Positions 9,245 to 17,844 of a stretch of DNA of 64,000 nt are shown here, one piece after another (the stretch's first letter is position 1; the number at the start of each line of letters is the position of its first letter). Source of the stretch: Falsiroseomonas sp051433165 (GTDB taxonomy: Bacteria > Pseudomonadota > Alphaproteobacteria > Acetobacterales > Acetobacteraceae); assembly GCF_051433165.1 (NCBI RefSeq), contig NZ_JBHMFS010000019.1, positions 24,330-88,329 on the forward strand, written 5' to 3'. Below the pieces are notes generated by a model, which was not told where the DNA came from, did no database searches, and saw nothing but the letters and a program-made list of their open reading frames with translations. The position numbers were made by a program, and so were the translations under genes.

Positions 9245-9867
9245 GGTGTAAAATCCGCCTGGCCGCTGGCAATCGCATCCAGCGCCTGGTTGGCGCCGAT
9301 GATCCGCGCGAAGCCGAAGGCCATGGCATCCAGCGATGCCGCGTGGCGGGCCGCGTCGAAATCCGCCACCGCATCGCGCACCACGAAGGTGCGGATATCC
9401 CGCTGCGCCGCATCGCGCACGCTGCTTTCCACGCACATGGAGGTGGTGACACCGCCCACCATCAGCGCGCGGATGCCGGCACTCGCCAGCACCACATCCA
9501 GCGCCGTGCCGAAGAAGGCGGAATAGCGCGGCTTGTCCAGCACCACATCGGCGGGGTCCACCCCCGCTTCATCCGGGATCGCCACATCCGCGCTGCCCGC
9601 GGCCAGCGCGCGGATCTGCCCGAGCCGCGGCCGCAATTCCGTCGTCAGCAGCCCGCCATCGGCATGATCCGCGCGCAGCACATGCCGCGTCCAGATCACC
9701 GGCATGCCCACGGCGCGCGCCGCCCGGGCCAGCGCATAGCCGTGCCGCGCGGCCGCCGCGCAGGCCGAAACATCGCGGCCCTGCGCGGCGACGAAGCCCT
9801 CCGGGTGCAGAAAGCCGCGCTGATAATCCACCAGCAGCAGCGCGGCTTCCGCGCGATGGAATCGCAT
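9241..9867 (-). CDS. Isochorismatase-family cysteine hydrolase
   Basis: 208 aa alpha/beta hydrolase of the isochorismatase/nicotinamidase/N-carbamoylsarcosine amidase family. The catalytic triad is visible: Asp14 in LLLVDYQRG, the Lys in VLDKPRYSAF, and the Cys in GGVTTSMCVESS with the usual cis-peptide context. Such enzymes cleave amides, carbamoyl amines or vinyl ethers. Its place between the binding-protein and ATPase genes of one importer, with overlaps on both sides (TGATG upstream, ATGA downstream), suggests it acts directly on the imported compound, for example deamidating it to the acid that the CoA ligase then activates. That order is inference. Confidence 0.88.
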   Translation of the reverse strand: MRFHRAEAALLLVDYQRGFLHPEGFVAAQGRDVSACAAAARHGYALARAARAVGMPVIWTRHVLRADHADGGLLTTELRPRLGQIRALAAGSADVAIPDEAGVDPADVVLDKPRYSAFFGTALDVVLASAGIRALMVGGVTTSMCVESSVRDAAQRDIRTFVVRDAVADFDAARHAASLDAMAFGFARIIGANQALDAIASGQADFTP

Positions 9868-10886
9868 CAGGCCAGAGCGCGTTCGACGAATTCGTTGGTG
9901 TAGAGCGTCTCCGCCTTCACGCCGGCCGGTGCGAAGCCCGCCGCGGCCATCAGGTCGTAGCCGCGCTGCCAGCGGTCCGGCACGTTGCGCAGCATGTTCT
10001 CCCGCCCCGCGGTCAACCAGAACTGCATTTCGTTGCGCAGCACCAGCGGCGCGGTGGTGGCATTGCGCATTTCCGCGATCTCGAAGCCGCGCAGATTGGC
10101 CAGCGTCTTCGACAGATCCGTATCCGCCAGCATGGAATCCAGCGAGAGCTTCACCGCACGCAGGAAGCGCGTAATGATGTCGCCATTCGCCGCCAGAGTG
10201 GAACGGCGCGCGATGTAGCACTGGCCGGGAATCGGTGCGACATCATCCGTGTTCCAGCTCACATGCGGCGTATTCGCCGCCTGCAGCGCCACCGGCACGC
10301 CGGCAGAGACGATATAGGCATCGATCCGCCCCTGGGCGATGAGCTGCAGCCCCGCCGGCGAATTCGGCGCCACCTGCCGCGCCACCCGCGCACGTTCCAC
10401 GCCCGCGGCCTGCAGCATCACGTCCAGCACGATTTCCGTCGCGCCGCCGACCGACAGCACGCCGATGGTCTTGCCCGCCATATCCGCCGGGGTCCGCACC
10501 GCCTTGTCCGGCGCGCTGATGACGTAGAAGGGCGAGCCCTGGCTGATGGTGCCGACCGCGACCAGGTCATCGCCGCCAGGGCGGGAGGAAGCGCGGATAT
10601 GATCGCCCACGCCGGTGCGCGACAGCAGCGCGCCACCGCCGACAATCTGCTGCACGGCCATGGCGGAGCCGCGGCCCTGCTGGATGGTGACGTCCAGCCC
10701 CTCACGCTCAAAGAAGCCGCCACCCTTGGCGTTCAGCACATCGGCGAAGGCCAGGATGTAGGAGAAGGGCGTGACGAAGGTCATCGCGCGCGGTGATTGC
10801 GAACGGGCATCGCGCATGTTCACGGACAGCATCGCTGCGCCGCCCAGGGCAAGCGCGGCGCGGCGCGTGGTGGCGAGTGCGGACAT
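9867..10886 (-). CDS. NMT1/SsuA-type ABC substrate-binding protein
   Basis: 339 aa periplasmic binding protein with an N-terminal signal (MSALATTRRAALALGG, twin-Arg-like, ending near ARSQS). The NMT1-like fold shows VTPFSYILAFADVLNAKG, GGAxxIV-type segments and GKTIGVLSVGGATE. It binds the ligand for the coupled SsuBC-type importer. The ATG at 10886 has a good Shine-Dalgarno (GAAGGAGA) seven bases upstream; the longer open frame covers the divergent promoter region and was rejected. It is the first gene of the operon, and its promoter must lie in the 116 bases shared with the divergent flavoprotein gene. Confidence 0.9.
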   Translation of the reverse strand: MSALATTRRAALALGGAAMLSVNMRDARSQSPRAMTFVTPFSYILAFADVLNAKGGGFFEREGLDVTIQQGRGSAMAVQQIVGGGALLSRTGVGDHIRASSRPGGDDLVAVGTISQGSPFYVISAPDKAVRTPADMAGKTIGVLSVGGATEIVLDVMLQAAGVERARVARQVAPNSPAGLQLIAQGRIDAYIVSAGVPVALQAANTPHVSWNTDDVAPIPGQCYIARRSTLAANGDIITRFLRAVKLSLDSMLADTDLSKTLANLRGFEIAEMRNATTAPLVLRNEMQFWLTAGRENMLRNVPDRWQRGYDLMAAAGFAPAGVKAETLYTNEFVERALA

Positions 10887-11002
10887 GATCTGTCTCCTTC
10901 GTTTTGAACGGGCAGGGGAACCCCAGCGGCGCGCCGCGTCAATGCCCGTAACCATCGCCCTGCGCCGCGCGAAGCCCCGAACGAACAAGGAGACGACCGA
11001 CG

Positions 11003-12469
11003 ATGCACCACGCCCCACAACCGGGCCGCCGGCCGACCCGGCGCGACGGTGTGCTGCACGCCGATCTCTGCATCATCGGAGCCGGCTCCGGCGGCCTATC
11101 CGTCGCGGCCGGCGCGGCGCAGATGGGCGCCTCCGTCGTGCTGATCGAGAAACACCGGATGGGTGGCGATTGCCTGAACACCGGCTGCGTTCCTTCCAAG
11201 GCCCTGCTGGCGGCGCCCCATGCGGCGGCGGTGGTGCGCGGCGGCGCGCGCTTCGGCGTGAACGGGCACGAGCCGGACATCGATTTCACCGCCGTGCGGG
11301 CGCATGTGCAGTGCGTCATTGCCACCATCGCGCCGCATGATTCGGTGGAACGCTTCACCGGCCTCGGCGTCACCGTGCTGCAATCCGCTGCCCGCTTCAC
11401 CGGGCCGGAGGAGGTGGAGGCGGGGGGTGAGCGCATCCGTGCGCGCCGCTTCGTCCTCGCCACCGGCTCCGCCCCCGCCGTGCCGCCGGTGCCGGGCCTG
11501 GCGGAGACGCCCTTCCTGACCAATGAGACGATCTTCGAGCTGACGGAGCGCCCGGCGCATTTGGTGGTGCTGGGCGGCGGGCCGATCGGGGTGGAGATGG
11601 CGCAGGCCTTCCGCCGCCTCGGCGCCGCCGTCACCCTGGTGGAGCGCGCCGAGATCCTGCCGAAGGACGAGCCGGAAGCGGTGGCGATCCTGCGCGCGGC
11701 GCTGCGGCGGGAGGGAATTGCAGTGGTGGAGCACGCCGCCGTCACCGCCATCCGCCGCGCCGGCAATGGCGTGGAGCTGGAACTGGACGCGCCGGCCGAG
11801 CATCGCCTGATCCGCGGCAGTCATGTGCTGGTGGCTACCGGGCGCCGGCCGAACACGGCGGGGCTGGGGCTGGACCAGGCCGGCATCGCCGCCACGCCGC
11901 GCGGCATCACCGTGGATGCCGGGCTGCGCACCGCCAACCGCCGCGTCTTCGCCATCGGCGATGTCGCCGGCGGCCCGCAATTCACCCATATCGCCGGCTA
12001 CCATGCCGGGCTGGTGATCCGCGCCGCGCTGTTCGGCCTGCCGGTGAAGGTGGATTACGCGGCGCTGCCCTGGGTGACCTATGCCGATCCGGAACTTGCC
12101 CATGTCGGCCTGACCGAGGCCGAGGCGCGGGAGGCCGGGCACCAGGTCTCGCTGCTGACGCAGCCCCTGTCGGGCAATGACCGCGCCCAGGCGGAAGCGG
12201 CGACGGAGGGGCTGATCAAGGTGGTGCTCGGCCCACGCGGCCGCATCCTGGGGGCCACCATCCTGGCACCGAGGGCGGGGGAGATGATCGGGCTGTGGGG
12301 ACTGGCGATCCAGCGCAAGCTGGGCATCGGCGCCATCGCATCCTCCCTTGCGCCCTACCCCACCCTGTCCGAGATCTCGAAGCGCGCCGCGGGCGGCTTC
12401 TACACGCCCCGCCTGTTCGGCGCGGGCACCCGGCGCATCGTCGGGCTGGTCCAGCGCCTGCTGCCATGA
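11003..12469 (+). CDS. FAD-dependent pyridine nucleotide-disulfide oxidoreductase, mercuric-reductase-like
   Basis: 488 aa class-I disulfide reductase. The FAD motif is CIIGAGSGGLS, the redox pair is Cys57/Cys62 (GGDCLNTGCVPSK), the NAD(P) motif is VVLGGGPIGVEMA, and the second FAD contact is RRVFAIGDVAGG. The dimerisation-domain motif reads APYPTLSEISKR, so the active-site His-Glu pair of lipoamide dehydrogenase (HxHPTxxE) is not conserved. It also lacks the mercuric-reductase C-terminal Cys pair. It overlaps the VTT membrane gene by ATGA; this flavoprotein plus TVP38/TMEM64 pairing recurs in bacteria, but its substrate is not known. Confidence 0.88.
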   Translation: MHHAPQPGRRPTRRDGVLHADLCIIGAGSGGLSVAAGAAQMGASVVLIEKHRMGGDCLNTGCVPSKALLAAPHAAAVVRGGARFGVNGHEPDIDFTAVRAHVQCVIATIAPHDSVERFTGLGVTVLQSAARFTGPEEVEAGGERIRARRFVLATGSAPAVPPVPGLAETPFLTNETIFELTERPAHLVVLGGGPIGVEMAQAFRRLGAAVTLVERAEILPKDEPEAVAILRAALRREGIAVVEHAAVTAIRRAGNGVELELDAPAEHRLIRGSHVLVATGRRPNTAGLGLDQAGIAATPRGITVDAGLRTANRRVFAIGDVAGGPQFTHIAGYHAGLVIRAALFGLPVKVDYAALPWVTYADPELAHVGLTEAEAREAGHQVSLLTQPLSGNDRAQAEAATEGLIKVVLGPRGRILGATILAPRAGEMIGLWGLAIQRKLGIGAIASSLAPYPTLSEISKRAAGGFYTPRLFGAGTRRIVGLVQRLLP

Positions 12470-13188
12470 GGATCGCCACGATGACCCTGCCAAATTGGAT
12501 GCGCGACCGCCGGCTGTGGATCGTGCTGGCCATCCTCGCCGTGATCCTGGCGCTGCGGCTGACCGGGCTGACGGAGCATCTGTCGCTGGAGACCCTGGCC
12601 CGGCATCGGGTGACGCTGGCGGCGCTGGTCGCGGACCATGCGCTGGTGGCGGGGTTGGCCTTCGTCGCGGCCTATGCCGCCGCTGTGGCGCTTTCGGTGC
12701 CCGGCGCGGTGTTCCTGACGCTGGCGGGCGGCTTCCTGTTCGGCGCGGTGCTGGGCACGGCGCTGACGGTGCTGGGGGCCACCATCGGGGCCACGCTGGT
12801 CTTCCTGCTGGCGCGCCGCATCTTCGGCCCGGATGCGCTGGACCGGCTGGGCAGCACGGCCCGGACGCTGGCCGAGGGAATCCGGCGCAATGCCGCGTCC
12901 TACCTGCTGGTGTTGCGGCTGGTACCGCTGTTTCCCTTCTTCCTGGTCAACCTGGTGCCGGCCTTCGCCGGAGTACGGCTGCCCGTCTATGTCCTGACCA
13001 CCTTCTTCGGCATCCTGCCCGCCACCGCGGTGTTCAGCCTGGCCGGCGCCGGGCTGGGAGAGGTGCTGGAGGCCGGCGGCAATTTCGAGGTATCCAGCGT
13101 GCTGACGCCGCAGATCCTGGGCGCGCTGCTGGGCCTGGCGGCGCTGTCGCTCGCCGCCATTCCGCTGAAGGCGAAGTTCGCGAAGTGA
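12466..13188 (+). CDS. TVP38/TMEM64 (VTT domain) membrane protein
   Basis: 240 aa integral membrane protein of the SNARE-associated/VTT (DedA-related) family. Typical core features are FLTLAGGFLFGAVLGT, a re-entrant-like loop, LLVLRLVPLFPFFLVN and the glycine-rich TFFGILPATAVFS. The family is linked to lipid or small-solute transport; its role beside flavoproteins is undefined. The ATG at 12466 overlaps the flavoprotein stop (ATGA). An alternative ATG at 12481 would remove five residues. The stop codon lies inside the left arm of a hairpin shared with the convergent gene. Confidence 0.88.
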   Translation: MRIATMTLPNWMRDRRLWIVLAILAVILALRLTGLTEHLSLETLARHRVTLAALVADHALVAGLAFVAAYAAAVALSVPGAVFLTLAGGFLFGAVLGTALTVLGATIGATLVFLLARRIFGPDALDRLGSTARTLAEGIRRNAASYLLVLRLVPLFPFFLVNLVPAFAGVRLPVYVLTTFFGILPATAVFSLAGAGLGEVLEAGGNFEVSSVLTPQILGALLGLAALSLAAIPLKAKFAK

Positions 13189-13238
13189 CCGTTTGAGGCC
13201 CGCGGAGCCGACCCGTCCGGTGTTCTCAAACGGTCACT
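13184..13238. terminator. Hairpin between convergent genes, likely bidirectional terminator
   Basis: A perfect 14-bp inverted repeat: AGTGACCGTTTGAG at 13184-13197 and its complement at 13225-13238, with a 27-base loop. The left arm contains the stop of the VTT gene, and the repeat ends six bases from the stop of the convergent lipoprotein gene. There is no T-tract on either side, so termination by itself is uncertain. Confidence 0.55.
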
Positions 13239-13243
13239 ACGTG

Positions 13244-14086
13244 CTAGCTCGCCTGTTCGAAGCCGCCGGCGCCGGGCCGCCCGGCCAACTCCAGGCTTTG
13301 GGCGAAGGCGTCCCGCCGGGCGATGTTGGTGGCGGCCAGGCTGCGCAGCCGGTCCGCGCCCCGTTCGGCGCCCTGGGCGGCAACCGGGGCGGCCGCGGCC
13401 TGCACGGTGAAGGCGTTGCCCGGGGCGTAGCCGCGCAGCCCCGGCCCGCCATCGGCATAGGCGAAGCCGGCGGCAGCCGGGCGCAGGCTGACCTCCGCCC
13501 CCGCAGTCAGCCGCCCGACGATCGGCGCATCCGCCTCCGGCCGGATCCGCAGCGGCACCGGGGCGGAGGCGACGGCGCGTGGCAGCGCGGCATCCGCCGC
13601 ACGGCGTGCCGACAGTGCCGCGCGGGTGCCGGGGGCCACCGCCTCCACGGACTGGTCGATGCGGGCGGCGCGGGCCGTGATGGCGGCGCGGGTGCGCTCC
13701 GCCTGGTCCAGATCCCGCTGCATGCGGGTCTGGGCTTCCCGCAGCCGGGCGGGCAGGGCGGCCGGCGGGGTTTCGGCGCGGATCACCCGCACTTCCGTCC
13801 AGCGGCAATACAGCAGGGCGTCGAAGGCGATCTGCAGGCGTTCCAGCGCCGCATTCTCCCGCACCAGCTCCGCCTCCAGCTCGGCGGCGGAGGGGGGGCC
13901 GCTGCGGCGGGGCGGGCTGCCGAACAGGTCCCCGGCATTGACGAAGACCACCACCTGCGGCCCGCAGCTATCCTGCGGGTCGGCTGCCGCCTGGGTTGCA
14001 GTGGGGCCGCCCGGCGCCGTGGCACAGGCGACGAGTGCCAGCAGCATGCTCCCCAGGGCGGCACCCGTCAGTCCGGCATGTCGCAT
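13244..14086 (-). CDS. Putative lipoprotein with C-terminal SH3-like domain
   Basis: 280 aa. The N terminus has a lipobox (LLALVAC, Cys near residue 21), so the mature protein is probably lipid-anchored. The middle (about 60-165) is Ala/Arg/Glu-rich and helical, probably coiled coil. Residues about 175-235 (APVPLRIRPEADAPIVGRL, then GAEVSLRPAAAGFAYAD) look like a bacterial SH3 domain that may bind peptidoglycan. I do not recognise the family. Expression appears independent: it starts at 14086 and faces the VTT gene. Confidence 0.7.
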   Translation of the reverse strand: MRHAGLTGAALGSMLLALVACATAPGGPTATQAAADPQDSCGPQVVVFVNAGDLFGSPPRRSGPPSAAELEAELVRENAALERLQIAFDALLYCRWTEVRVIRAETPPAALPARLREAQTRMQRDLDQAERTRAAITARAARIDQSVEAVAPGTRAALSARRAADAALPRAVASAPVPLRIRPEADAPIVGRLTAGAEVSLRPAAAGFAYADGGPGLRGYAPGNAFTVQAAAAPVAAQGAERGADRLRSLAATNIARRDAFAQSLELAGRPGAGGFEQAS

Positions 14087-14154
14087 ATCGGCTGTTCCTC
14101 ATCCCACGCGGCAGAGTTGCGGTGCCATCGGCGCAGCGTCAACCAGTGCCTGAT

Positions 14155-14952
14155 TCATCCGCGCACCCTTTCGAGCAGCGCCATCGCGGCCCGCGGCGCG
14201 CGCGGTTTGTAGCCGTTGATCATGAAGATGAAGACTTCGCGGGATTTCGGGGGCGTCTTTTGCGCCGGGGCCAGCAAGGGCAGGTCCTTCGGCGTGCCGC
14301 CCTTCGCCCAGCCAAGCGCCCGATCGGCCCAGAGGTCCAGCGCCGCCCCGGGGTAGCCCAGCGCCTCCTCCTCCGCCGCGCCCTGCAATCGGGCATAGAC
14401 GAAGGGTGCGGTCACATCATGGATCGCCGGGTGCTTCTCGCTGTCCGCGACCACCACGCCGATGCCGTAGCGGCGCAGCAGCTCGGGAAATTCCGGCACG
14501 CAGAAACTGGGGTGCCGCACCTCCACCACATGCCGCAGCGCCACGCCGTCCTGCTGCTTCGGCAGCATTTGCAGAAACGCCTCGAAGTCCTCTGGCTCGA
14601 AGGCCTTGGTCGGCAGGAACTGCCAGTTGATCGGGCCCAGCTTCGCCTTCAGCTCGACAAGGCCGCTGGAGAGGAAGCGCGTGACGGAGGCACCCGATTC
14701 GGCCAGCACCTTGCGGTTGGTGGTGAAGCGGCTGGCCTTGAGCGCGAAGACGAAATCCTCCGGCGCCTCGTCATGCCAGCGGGCGAAGCTCTCGGGTTTC
14801 TGGGCGCCGTAATAGGTGCCGTTGATCTCGATCGCGGTGACCTGGCGGCTGGCGAAATGCAGCTCCTGCTTCTGTGGCAGGCCCTTCGGATAGAAATTGT
14901 CGCGCCAGGGTTCGAAGGTCCAACCGCCGATGCCGACGCGAATTCCTGGCAT
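14155..14952 (-). CDS. DUF72 family protein
   Basis: 265 aa TIM-barrel-like protein of the DUF72 (YecE) family. Diagnostic segments are VGIGGWTFEPWR at the N terminus, EINGTYYGAQKPESFARWH, FALKASRFTTN, VEVRHPSF and the C-terminal FIMINGYKP-like strand. The molecular function of the family is not firmly known. The start at 14952 follows AGGAGGAACATC, a strong ribosome-binding site, and gives MPGIRVGIGG as in the family; the longer frame to 14982 was rejected. Confidence 0.9.
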   Translation of the reverse strand: MPGIRVGIGGWTFEPWRDNFYPKGLPQKQELHFASRQVTAIEINGTYYGAQKPESFARWHDEAPEDFVFALKASRFTTNRKVLAESGASVTRFLSSGLVELKAKLGPINWQFLPTKAFEPEDFEAFLQMLPKQQDGVALRHVVEVRHPSFCVPEFPELLRRYGIGVVVADSEKHPAIHDVTAPFVYARLQGAAEEEALGYPGAALDLWADRALGWAKGGTPKDLPLLAPAQKTPPKSREVFIFMINGYKPRAPRAAMALLERVRG

Positions 14953-15001
14953 GATGTTCCTCCTGCTGTTGGCAGGCTGCACCGGGTTGCGTGCCGCGGC
15001 C

Positions 15002-15829
15002 TCACCACATCAGCGCGACGGGTGCCAGCGCCTGGCCGCGCCGCGCGCGCTCCACCGGTGGCAGCACGTCGCAGGAGGGCCAGAGGCCGCTGGACAGCGC
15101 CGCCGCATAGCCTTCCGGCAGCCGGGCCGCGCGCATCGCCGCGGCGGCGACCCCGTGGTCGTAGTGCAGCGGCAGGATTTCGACGCGCAGGCCCGTGGCA
15201 TCCGGGGTCAGCAGCGCGAACCAGGCGCGCGGCGTGCCATCATCCGCCGGCATGCCCACCGCGCCCGCGTTCAGCCACAGCCCGGCCCCGACGCGCCGTG
15301 CGAAGGGAATGCCGCAATGGCCCGCGATCACCCCGTCGCAGCCCGTCGCCGCGATCTCGGCCGCCAGCACATCCTCGGGCGTGGAGGCGAACAGGAAGCG
15401 GCTGGTCTCGTGGGCGCCGCCATGCAGCACGGCCAGCCGCCGTCCATCCGGCAGCGCCAGCTTGATCCGCTTCGGCAGGCCGCGCATCCAGTCGCGCTGG
15501 GCAGGCGTGACCTGGGTGTTGGCGTGGGCGTACCAGCTTCGGCTGAGCAGGTCGCAGGCGGTGCCTTCTTCGAAACCGCAGCCGCAATCCGCCGCCGCCT
15601 CGGCCAGTTGTTCCTCGCAATTGCCGGCCACCACCACCACGCCGCTCTCCATCACCAGCGCCGTGGTGGCCGCTGCATCGGCGCCATAGGCGACGACATC
15701 GCCGGTGCAGAGGATGCGCCTGGGCGGAATGCCGCGCCGCACCGCCTCCGCCAGCAGCGCGGTGGTCGCCTGCAAATTGGAATAGGGGCCACCGAAGACC
15801 AGCAGCGGGCCATCCAGCGTGATCTTCAT
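15002..15829 (-). CDS. Calcineurin-like metallophosphoesterase (YfcE/DUF2436 type)
   Basis: 275 aa. The N terminus (LLVFGGPYSNLQAT) replaces the usual DxH with GGPYSN; the rest of the fold is recognisable: CTGDVVAYGADAAAT, VAGNCEEQL (normally GNHE), VLHGGAHE, GVIAGHCGIPF and LNAGAVGMP. At least the first metal ligands are changed, so activity on phosphodiesters is uncertain. The ATG at 15829 overlaps the stop of the PhnE-like permease gene (ATGA), so it is co-translated with a phosphonate-type importer. A role in releasing phosphate from an imported ester is possible. Confidence 0.8.
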   Translation of the reverse strand: MKITLDGPLLVFGGPYSNLQATTALLAEAVRRGIPPRRILCTGDVVAYGADAAATTALVMESGVVVVAGNCEEQLAEAAADCGCGFEEGTACDLLSRSWYAHANTQVTPAQRDWMRGLPKRIKLALPDGRRLAVLHGGAHETSRFLFASTPEDVLAAEIAATGCDGVIAGHCGIPFARRVGAGLWLNAGAVGMPADDGTPRAWFALLTPDATGLRVEILPLHYDHGVAAAAMRAARLPEGYAAALSSGLWPSCDVLPPVERARRGQALAPVALMW

Positions 15830-16569
15830 GCCAGCCTCCGTCGCAGTGCGGCGCTGATCCGGTCCGCCGCCAGGGTCAGCCCGACCACCACCAGCAGGAT
15901 CGCGAACAGGCGATTGAAGTCGAGCAGATCCACCGCGTTCTTCAGCTCCTGCCCGATGCCGCCGGCACCCACCAGGCCGAGCACGGTGGAGGCCCGGATG
16001 TTGAACTCCCACACATAGAACAGCGCGCCCGCCGTCTCCGGCATCGTCTGCGGGATCAGCGCCCAGCGGGCCACCTGCAACCGCGTCCCGCCGACGGCCA
16101 GGATCGCCTCCGCCGTGCGCGGATCCGCCGCCTCGAACGCTTCGGACCACAGCTTGCCGAGCGAGCCGGCCGAATGCAGCGCCACGCCGATCATCCCCGC
16201 GAAGGGGCCGAGGCCCACGGCGGCGACGAAGATCAGCGCGAAGACGAAGCCATCCACCCCGCGCAGCCCATCCAGCACGCCGCGCGCCGGCTGGCGCAGC
16301 AGCGGCGCGCGGGTGACGGGCCGCGCCGCCAGCAGGGCGAAGGGCGCGGCCAGGATGGCGGCCAGCACGGTGCCGAGGGTGGCAATGCCCACCGTTTCCG
16401 CCGCGCGGCGGGCGATGTCGCCGGGGTTGGAGAAATCCGGCGGCCAGGCGGTGGCCAGCCAGCCGGCCAGCCGCGGCAGCCCGGCCGCCAGCCGCGCCGG
16501 GTCCGGCTGCACCGCCCAGACCGAGGCCGCGAGCAGGGCCAGGAAGGCGGCCCAACCTCCAATCTTCAA
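15826..16569 (-). CDS. phnE: Phosphonate/phosphite-type ABC permease (PhnE-like)
   Basis: About 247 aa with five to six membrane spans and the BPD_transp_1 loop seen in SEAFEAADPRTAEAILAVGG, then LPQT-like ALIPQTMPETAGALFYVWEF and STVLGLVGAGGIGQEL, typical of PhnE. The start is uncertain. No ATG fits without overlapping the binding-protein gene: TTG at 16569 leaves a 13-base gap and begins just before the first membrane span, while ATG 16635 would overlap phnD by about 50 bases. I used the TTG. It lies between phnD and a phosphoesterase; no PhnC-type ATPase is adjacent. Confidence 0.82.
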   Translation of the reverse strand: MKIGGWAAFLALLAASVWAVQPDPARLAAGLPRLAGWLATAWPPDFSNPGDIARRAAETVGIATLGTVLAAILAAPFALLAARPVTRAPLLRQPARGVLDGLRGVDGFVFALIFVAAVGLGPFAGMIGVALHSAGSLGKLWSEAFEAADPRTAEAILAVGGTRLQVARWALIPQTMPETAGALFYVWEFNIRASTVLGLVGAGGIGQELKNAVDLLDFNRLFAILLVVVGLTLAADRISAALRRRLA

Positions 16570-16582
16570 CGACCGGCAGCCT

Positions 16583-17428
16583 TCACGCGTTGCGCAACCG
16601 GCCAAGCGCGCGGCCGGCGGCCTCGATCGGTGCATAGGTCTCGGGCGTGGCGGCGACCCAGCCGGTATAGTCGGGCGGCAGCATGGCTTCGGTGCTGGCG
16701 AGGGCGGCGGCGGCCAGCGCCTGGCGGGTTTCCACAGGCAGGTCGCGGCGCACCGCCAGCGCGTCATTCGGCAGCTTGTCGCTGCGCCAGACCTCCTTCA
16801 CCTGTTCCGCCCGCACCCTTCCGCTGGCCAGCATGGCGGCCAAATTGCGGTCGAAATCCGTGGCGAGGTCCACCTGGCCATTCGCCACCGCGATGACATT
16901 CGCCGCATGGCTGGCGCCGTCGCGGTAGCGGAAGAAGCTGCGCGGATCGATGCCGCGCAGAAGGAACCAGTGATGCGGCACCAGCCAGCCGCTGGTGGAC
17001 CCGGCATCGGCGAAGGATATGGACATCCCGCGCGCATCCTCCGGAAAGCGAGCGATGGGCAGCTCGGGCCGGGCCAGGATGATGGCGTGGTAGGTCGGGC
17101 GGCCGCGCCACAGCACCGTGGCGATGGGGTCCGCCCCCGCCCGCGCGCGGGCCAGCACATAGCCCCAGGGCCCCATCCAGGCGCAATCCACCTGGCTGCT
17201 GCCGAGCGCCACCGCGATGCCGGCCCAGTCGCTGGTGACGGAGAGTTCGTGCCGCCGGCCGAGTTGGCTCGCCAGATGGGCGAAGAAGGGTTCGAAGGCG
17301 CGGCGCGTATCGCCCGGCGTCGGCTGGAACGGCCCGACGGCGAAGCGCAGCGGCGCGGGCTGGGCGATCGCGGGGGTGGCGAGCGCCGCGGCGGCGGTGG
17401 CCAGCAGGACGCGGCGGGGGATGGGCAT
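16583..17428 (-). CDS. phnD: Phosphate/phosphite/phosphonate ABC substrate-binding protein (PhnD-like)
   Basis: 281 aa periplasmic protein with a signal peptide (MPIPRRVLLATAAAALATPAIAQ). The PhnD fold is seen in LRFAVGPFQPT, QVDCAWMGPWGYVLA, DAGSTSGWLVPHHW, VANGQVDLATDF and VWRSDKLPNDALAVR. An alternative ATG at 17446 adds six residues. It is the first gene of a phnD-phnE-phosphoesterase operon. The genomic island boundary (repeat at 17517-17539) lies only ~90 bases upstream, so its original upstream region has been replaced by island DNA. Confidence 0.88.
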   Translation of the reverse strand: MPIPRRVLLATAAAALATPAIAQPAPLRFAVGPFQPTPGDTRRAFEPFFAHLASQLGRRHELSVTSDWAGIAVALGSSQVDCAWMGPWGYVLARARAGADPIATVLWRGRPTYHAIILARPELPIARFPEDARGMSISFADAGSTSGWLVPHHWFLLRGIDPRSFFRYRDGASHAANVIAVANGQVDLATDFDRNLAAMLASGRVRAEQVKEVWRSDKLPNDALAVRRDLPVETRQALAAAALASTEAMLPPDYTGWVAATPETYAPIEAAGRALGRLRNA

Positions 17429-17516
17429 GCGTGGCGGGTCCTTCATGGCGGAACGCCGCAGCTTCGCCGCGCTGGCCCGGCCGGTTACGCTATTGATGGT
17501 CGGGATGCAGGGAGGA

Positions 17517-17539
17517 CGGTGGTGGAGGTGAGCGGGATC
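17517..17539. repeat. Left attachment-site repeat of the island
   Basis: 23 bases identical to 27677-27699. Twenty of them equal the 3' end of tRNA-Ala(CGC), from the T loop to the encoded CCA on the complementary strand. The match stops at 17540 (T here, G in the tRNA copy), so this is a 3'-end fragment, not a second tRNA gene. Confidence 0.88.
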
Positions 17540-17844
17540 TCCACCACCATTTTCTGGCAAGAATCAGCCAGGAACCGGGGCTTGGCACGAGCTAGCGCTG
17601 CCTGCTGTGTTACAGGATGTGGAACGCGCTGTGAAGCAAGTTGCTGCCGCTCCTGCTCGTCACCGGTCGACTTACCGAACCACAAGCCTCCGATTCCTGT
17701 GAGGGGAGCGTTCCGTAGGGTTGCGCCAGGGACAGTGCCTCTCAATGGGTCGCCTAGCACTGGATGGCTTGTCGCCCATGAAGTTTGTTGCATGATGGCA
17801 AGAGCCGCACGCGAATCGCAGAGGCTTGACGAAAGGCGGTCGCA
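17540..17844. other. Island left end, non-coding
   Basis: 305 bases between the attachment repeat and the AAA ATPase gene with no supported gene. It holds CTGTGTTACAGG at 17605-17616, repeated in the same orientation at 27626-27637 near the other end, a possible integrase arm site. The promoter of the ATPase operon must be here, but no clear -35/-10 pair stands out. Confidence 0.5.

Noticed and set aside
17517..17539. Second tRNA-Ala gene at the left end
   Set aside because: Only the 3' 20 nt of the tRNA are present; no D or anticodon arm follows.
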